This document shows, piece by piece, positions 13,051-15,989 of a stretch of 15,989 bases of DNA. The translations under genes were made by a program, and so were the position numbers. The notes below the pieces were generated by a model. The model searched no databases and was not told the DNA's origin. It saw only the letters and a list, made by a program, of their open reading frames with translations. Source of the DNA: an uncultured Anaerotruncus sp. (GTDB lineage Bacteria > Bacillota > Clostridia > Oscillospirales > CAG-272); NCBI GenBank assembly GCA_905210995.1, contig CAJLZE010000053.1:1-15989 (forward strand). Reading direction: 5' to 3'. How positions within the stretch are numbered: position 1 is the stretch's first letter; each line of letters opens with the position of its first letter.

Positions 13051-15918
13051 ATGCCGGATTTCATTAAAATAAAGGGCGCGCGCGTCCACAACCTCAAAAA
13101 TATCGACCTTACCATACCGCGCGACAAGCTGGTGGTGTTTACGGGGCTTTCGGGATCGGGAAAATCGTCGCTTGCATTTGACACGATATACGCCGAGGGA
13201 CACCGTCGGTTCGTTGAGTCGCTGTCGTCGTATGCAAGGCAGTTCCTCGGTCAGCTGGACAAGCCGGACATAGATTCCATCGAGGGGCTTTCCCCCGCGA
13301 TCTCGATAGACCAGAAGACCACCTCAAAAAACCCGCGCTCAACTGTCGGCACGGTGACAGAAATATACGACTATCTCCGTCTGCTTTACGCCCGCGTGGG
13401 TGTGACACACTGCCCGGTCTGCGGCAAGGTCATATCGCGGCAGACGGTCGATCAGATAATCGACAAGATAATGACTCTGCCGGAGGGTGAGCGCTTTCTC
13501 GTGCTGGCACCCGTCGTGCGCGCCAAAAAAGGAATGCACGAAAAGGTGCTTGCCGACGCGCGAAAATCGGGCTATACCCGCGTGCGCGTTGACGGCAGTA
13601 TGTACGATCTTGACGAGGAGATAACGCTCGATAAAAACCTGCGCCACAGCATCGAGGTGGTCGTTGACCGTCTTGTGATGCGCGGCGATATACGTTCCCG
13701 CCTTTCGGATTCGGTGGAGACTGCGCTGGCGCTTGCCGAAAAACGGCTTCTGATAGTCACCGTGCCGCGCGGGGACGGCGAGGAGCCGCGCGAGCTTGAA
13801 TTTTCGCAGACATATGCCTGCGAGGAGCACGGGATATCCTTCGGCGAGCTTGAGCCGCGCATGTTCTCGTTCAACAATCCCGCGGGAGCCTGCCCCGACT
13901 GCGCCGGTCTCGGCGTTACCCGCCGCGTGTCGGTCGACCGCGTGATCCCCGACCGCTCGCTGTCGCTCTCGGGCGGCGCGATCGCGGTGAACGGCTTCAA
14001 AACGCTTGAGGAGGAGAGCTGGAACGGTCCGCTTTTTGCCGCCGTTGCCGAAAAATACGGTTTTACGCTCGATACTCCGATAGAAAAACTGACCGATGAA
14101 CAGCTTCGGGTGCTGCTTTACGGCTCGGGGACCGAAAAATACGATGTGACGCGCTATTTCGGACACGAGGCGCACCGCAAGGCTGCGACATTTGACGGGA
14201 TAATCCCGATGATAGAGCAGCGCATGGAATACGGTATGAGCGCCGAATATTACGAGCAATTCATTGAGGAGATACCGTGCGCGACCTGCCACGGGCGCAG
14301 GCTCAATCCGATGTCGCTTGCCGTGACCGTCGGCGGTCTTGCCATCGACGAATTCTGCGATCTTTTGGTGGATCGCGCGCTTGAATATGTTTCAAACACC
14401 GCGCTCGAGCTGACCGAGACCGAGATGAAGATAGTAAAGGAAGTGCTCAAGGAGATACGTTCGCGCCTGACATTCCTGCAAAGCGTCGGGCTCGGGTATC
14501 TGACGCTTTCGCGTCGTGCGGGGACGCTCTCGGGCGGCGAGGCGCAGCGCATAAGACTGGCAACACAGATAGGGTCGTCGCTCGTCGGCGTGCTTTATGT
14601 GCTTGACGAGCCGAGCATAGGTCTGCACCAGCGCGACAACGATCTGCTTATATCCACTCTCAAGCAGCTGCGCGACCTCGGGAATACCGTTATCGTCGTC
14701 GAGCATGACGAGGATATGATGCGCAAATCGGATTATATCGTGGATATCGGACCCGGCGCGGGCATTCACGGCGGTAATGTGGTCGCCGCGGGCACTCCCG
14801 CAGAGGTCGCTGCCGATCCGAATTCGCTCACGGGCGCATATCTTTCGGGCAGGAGAGTCATTCCGGTGCCGGAGGAGCGCCGCAAGGGCAACGGGCATTT
14901 TCTCACCGTGCGCGGCGCAAGGGAGCATAATCTTAAAAATATTGATGTAAAAATACCGCTCGGCTGCTTTGTGTGCGTCACCGGTGTGTCGGGCTCGGGC
15001 AAATCCTCGCTTGTCAACGGGATAATAAATCCCGTGCTCAGCGCCGCGCTCAACGGTGCGCGACGCCGTCCCGGAAACTGCGACGGCATAGACGGTATAG
15101 AATTCCTTGACAAGGTGATAGACATCGACCAGAGCCCCATAGGGCGCACGCCGCGCTCCAACCCCGCGACCTACACCGGGCTTTTCAACGACATACGCGA
15201 CCTTTTTGCCTCGACGCGCGACGCAAACGTGCGCGGCTACAAGGCAGGGCGGTTCTCGTTCAACGTCAAGGGCGGCAGATGCGAGGCGTGCCAGGGAGAC
15301 GGCGTCCGCCGCATAGAGATGCACTTCCTGCCCGATGTATACGTCACCTGCGATGTCTGCCACGGCAAACGCTACAATCACGACACGCTTGAGGTAAAAT
15401 ACAAAGGAAAGAATATATACGAGGTGCTTGAGATGACCGCCGAGGAGGGCGTTGTCTTCTTTGACGGGCTGCCGAAGATCCGCCGCAAGCTGCAGACGCT
15501 CTGCGACGTGGGACTTGGGTATATCAAGATAGGGCAGTCGTCAACGACGATATCGGGCGGCGAGGCGCAGCGCGTAAAGCTTGCGACCGAGCTGTCGCGC
15601 CGCGGCACGGGCAAGACGATGTATATTCTTGACGAGCCTACCACGGGACTGCACACCGAAGACGTTTCGCGCCTGCTCACGGTGCTTCAGCGCTTTGTAG
15701 ACGCGGGCAACACCGTGCTTGTGATCGAGCACAATATGGAAGTGATAAAGACCGCCGACTATCTGATCGACCTCGGTCCCGAGGGGGGAGACGGCGGCGG
15801 AACGCTCGTTGCATGCGGCACTCCCGAGGAGGTCGCGGCAATCCCGGCGTCGTATACGGGAAAATATCTGCGCGAGCATCTTCCGGCTCTCGGCACGGTG
15901 CAGAATGATAAAAAATGA
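13051..15918 (+). CDS. uvrA: UvrABC excinuclease subunit A
   Basis: This 955-residue damage-recognition ATPase has two ABC-type halves. Walker A1 is GLSGSGKS (32-39) and Walker A2 is GVSGSGKS (645-652). Signatures are LSGGEAQR (493-500) and ISGGEAQR (834-841), each followed by a Walker B with LDEP. Cysteine modules are CPVC (121-124), a mixed module C257-H260-C281-C284 in which one usual cysteine is His, and the DNA-binding C-terminal module C744-C747-C767-C770. GRFSFNVKGGRCEAC is the UvrA-specific insertion. The RBS is a modest AGAGG ten bases before ATG, so translation may depend partly on uvrB. Length and motif order are normal. Confidence 0.98.
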   Translation: MPDFIKIKGARVHNLKNIDLTIPRDKLVVFTGLSGSGKSSLAFDTIYAEGHRRFVESLSSYARQFLGQLDKPDIDSIEGLSPAISIDQKTTSKNPRSTVGTVTEIYDYLRLLYARVGVTHCPVCGKVISRQTVDQIIDKIMTLPEGERFLVLAPVVRAKKGMHEKVLADARKSGYTRVRVDGSMYDLDEEITLDKNLRHSIEVVVDRLVMRGDIRSRLSDSVETALALAEKRLLIVTVPRGDGEEPRELEFSQTYACEEHGISFGELEPRMFSFNNPAGACPDCAGLGVTRRVSVDRVIPDRSLSLSGGAIAVNGFKTLEEESWNGPLFAAVAEKYGFTLDTPIEKLTDEQLRVLLYGSGTEKYDVTRYFGHEAHRKAATFDGIIPMIEQRMEYGMSAEYYEQFIEEIPCATCHGRRLNPMSLAVTVGGLAIDEFCDLLVDRALEYVSNTALELTETEMKIVKEVLKEIRSRLTFLQSVGLGYLTLSRRAGTLSGGEAQRIRLATQIGSSLVGVLYVLDEPSIGLHQRDNDLLISTLKQLRDLGNTVIVVEHDEDMMRKSDYIVDIGPGAGIHGGNVVAAGTPAEVAADPNSLTGAYLSGRRVIPVPEERRKGNGHFLTVRGAREHNLKNIDVKIPLGCFVCVTGVSGSGKSSLVNGIINPVLSAALNGARRRPGNCDGIDGIEFLDKVIDIDQSPIGRTPRSNPATYTGLFNDIRDLFASTRDANVRGYKAGRFSFNVKGGRCEACQGDGVRRIEMHFLPDVYVTCDVCHGKRYNHDTLEVKYKGKNIYEVLEMTAEEGVVFFDGLPKIRRKLQTLCDVGLGYIKIGQSSTTISGGEAQRVKLATELSRRGTGKTMYILDEPTTGLHTEDVSRLLTVLQRFVDAGNTVLVIEHNMEVIKTADYLIDLGPEGGDGGGTLVACGTPEEVAAIPASYTGKYLREHLPALGTVQNDKK

Positions 15919-15956
15919 CCGACGGCCATTCGGTTTATACTGCATATTTCTTTGAA

Positions 15957-15976
15957 TATTCATTCCGAAATGAATA
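15957..15976. other. A/T-rich hairpin downstream of uvrA
   Basis: TATTCATT (15957-15964) and AATGAATA (15969-15976) form a perfect 8-bp stem with loop CCGA, 38 bases after the uvrA stop. An alternative longer stem pairs GGTTTAT (15932-15938) with ATAAACC (15974-15980). Neither is followed by T residues before the window ends, so it is not a proven terminator. Confidence 0.4.
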
Positions 15977-15989
15977 AACCTGCGCAGAA

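Noticed and set aside
13339..15381. Long minus-strand open frames inside uvrA (13339-14292 and 14392-15381)
   Set aside because: They lie fully inside an intact uvrA, have no RBS and give low-complexity, basic products. Antisense open frames are common in genes with this codon bias.
1..15989. CRISPR array, insertion sequence or prophage genes
   Set aside because: No regularly spaced repeats, no transposase-like frame and no phage structural genes are visible. The broken tRNA is the only hint of a mobile element.

Overview
The window looks like a chromosomal stretch from a Clostridia-type Firmicute, most likely a gut Oscillospirales/Ruminococcaceae-like lineage. This is inferred from gene content and signal style, not from any search. 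The reasons are sigma-A promoters matching TTGACA-N17-TATAAT, strong GGAGG ribosome binding sites, a purine riboswitch, a lipoprotein-anchored BMP-family nucleoside transporter, a stand-alone TSCPD protein and a uvrB-uvrA operon. By eye the coding DNA is moderately GC-rich. No insertion sequence, CRISPR array or prophage gene is visible.

The left half (about 60-8331) reads on the minus strand. From its promoters leftward it holds comEC (5953-8265), then a purine-regulated transport operon: promoter 5847-5875, guanine-class riboswitch 5740-5806, terminator 5617-5645, BMP lipoprotein 4269-5552, ATPase 2591-4123 and two permeases 1437-2594 and 436-1440. A strong terminator-like hairpin (4216-4254) separates the binding-protein gene from the ATPase gene, so the receptor is probably made in excess. 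Beyond the operon lie a promoter, the 5' half of a tRNA-Arg(CCT) gene cut off just after the anticodon loop, and a complete tRNA-Arg(CCT) at 103-179. This arrangement suggests an old integration event.

The right half (8409-15918) reads on the plus strand. It holds htpG (Hsp90 chaperone) with an unusual His/Cys/Glu-rich insert, a small TSCPD-domain protein probably cotranscribed with it, a structured noncoding gap of about 400 bases, then uvrB and uvrA as a two-gene nucleotide-excision-repair operon behind a consensus promoter.

How the genes work together: the transport operon scavenges purine nucleosides or related compounds and is expected to shut off when guanine or hypoxanthine is plentiful. 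UvrA and UvrB detect bulky DNA damage and load UvrC. ComEC is the DNA-uptake channel of competence, but here its metallo-beta-lactamase-like domain looks degenerate. The points most worth following up are the structured element inside the riboswitch leader, the broken tRNA, the degenerate ComEC domain, the HtpG insert and the hairpins upstream of uvrB. I found no convincing wholly new multi-gene system.
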